Source: an archaeon
Lineage (GTDB): Archaea; B1Sed10-29; JAJRYS01
Assembly (NCBI GenBank): GCA_024275665.1
Contig: JAJRYS010000012.1
Span: 1 to 35,600, forward strand
DNA length: 35,600 bases
Direction of reading: 5' to 3'
Below the pieces are notes generated by a model, which saw nothing but the letters and a program-made list of their open reading frames with translations, did no database searches and was not told the DNA's origin. Of this stretch, positions 35,505 through 35,600 are shown one piece after another. The position numbers and the translations under genes were made by a program. How positions within the stretch are numbered: the stretch's first letter is position 1; the number at the start of each line of letters is the position of its first letter.

Positions 35505-35600
35505 TCACTTCGCTTTCTTTTTCTTCTTCGCCTGCATGACTACCCCGAACGGCTGTTCAGGAGTGATGCCGAGTTCTGGATCCATGTAACTCATCTTGCC
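35505..35600 (-). CDS. C-terminal end of a CDS running off the window (…KMSYMDPELGITPEQPFGVVMQAKKKKKAK*)
   Basis: Open frame to the window edge, Lys-rich tail. Confidence 0.4.
   Translation of the reverse strand, partial: GKMSYMDPELGITPEQPFGVVMQAKKKKKAK

Overview
This is an archaeal, probably DPANN-type, chromosomal window. The lineage is inferred from TrpRS, Alba, SMC, FEN-1, ATP-dependent DNA ligase, Sec61-beta, BHB-type tRNA introns and short TATA-driven leaders. The protein-coding content is mostly ordinary. It includes two PKD-repeat surface proteins, TrpRS, GlmS, DNA ligase, a CPA2-type antiporter, Alba, a TrmJ-like methyltransferase, FEN-1, a secreted Lon-like protease, SMC, two RelE/ParE-type toxin-antitoxin pairs and a PIN/RHH pair. 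The most notable signal is not in the ORF track, which calls spurious ORFs over it. Three of the four tRNA genes are interrupted by several introns. tRNA-Val(GAC) has a 31-nt intron at 37/38 and a 79-nt intron in the T-loop at 59/60. tRNA-Thr(CGT) has a ~37-nt intron in the D-loop and a 153-nt multi-hairpin intron at 37/38. tRNA-Ser(GCT) has three introns: D-loop ~44 nt, 30/31 42 nt, and 59/60 94 nt. The same non-canonical positions recur in unrelated tRNAs: 59/60 in Val and Ser, and the D-loop just before the GG in Thr and Ser. The tRNA-Ser promoter and 5' end are also tandemly duplicated. Other points of interest are a fused class-II GATase/asparagine synthetase plus Dph6-like protein, a tandem trio of membrane-anchored Rossmann-like proteins, a candidate structured RNA at 12.1 kb, and two real small genes (Sec61-beta and a CxxC protein) missing from the ORF track.
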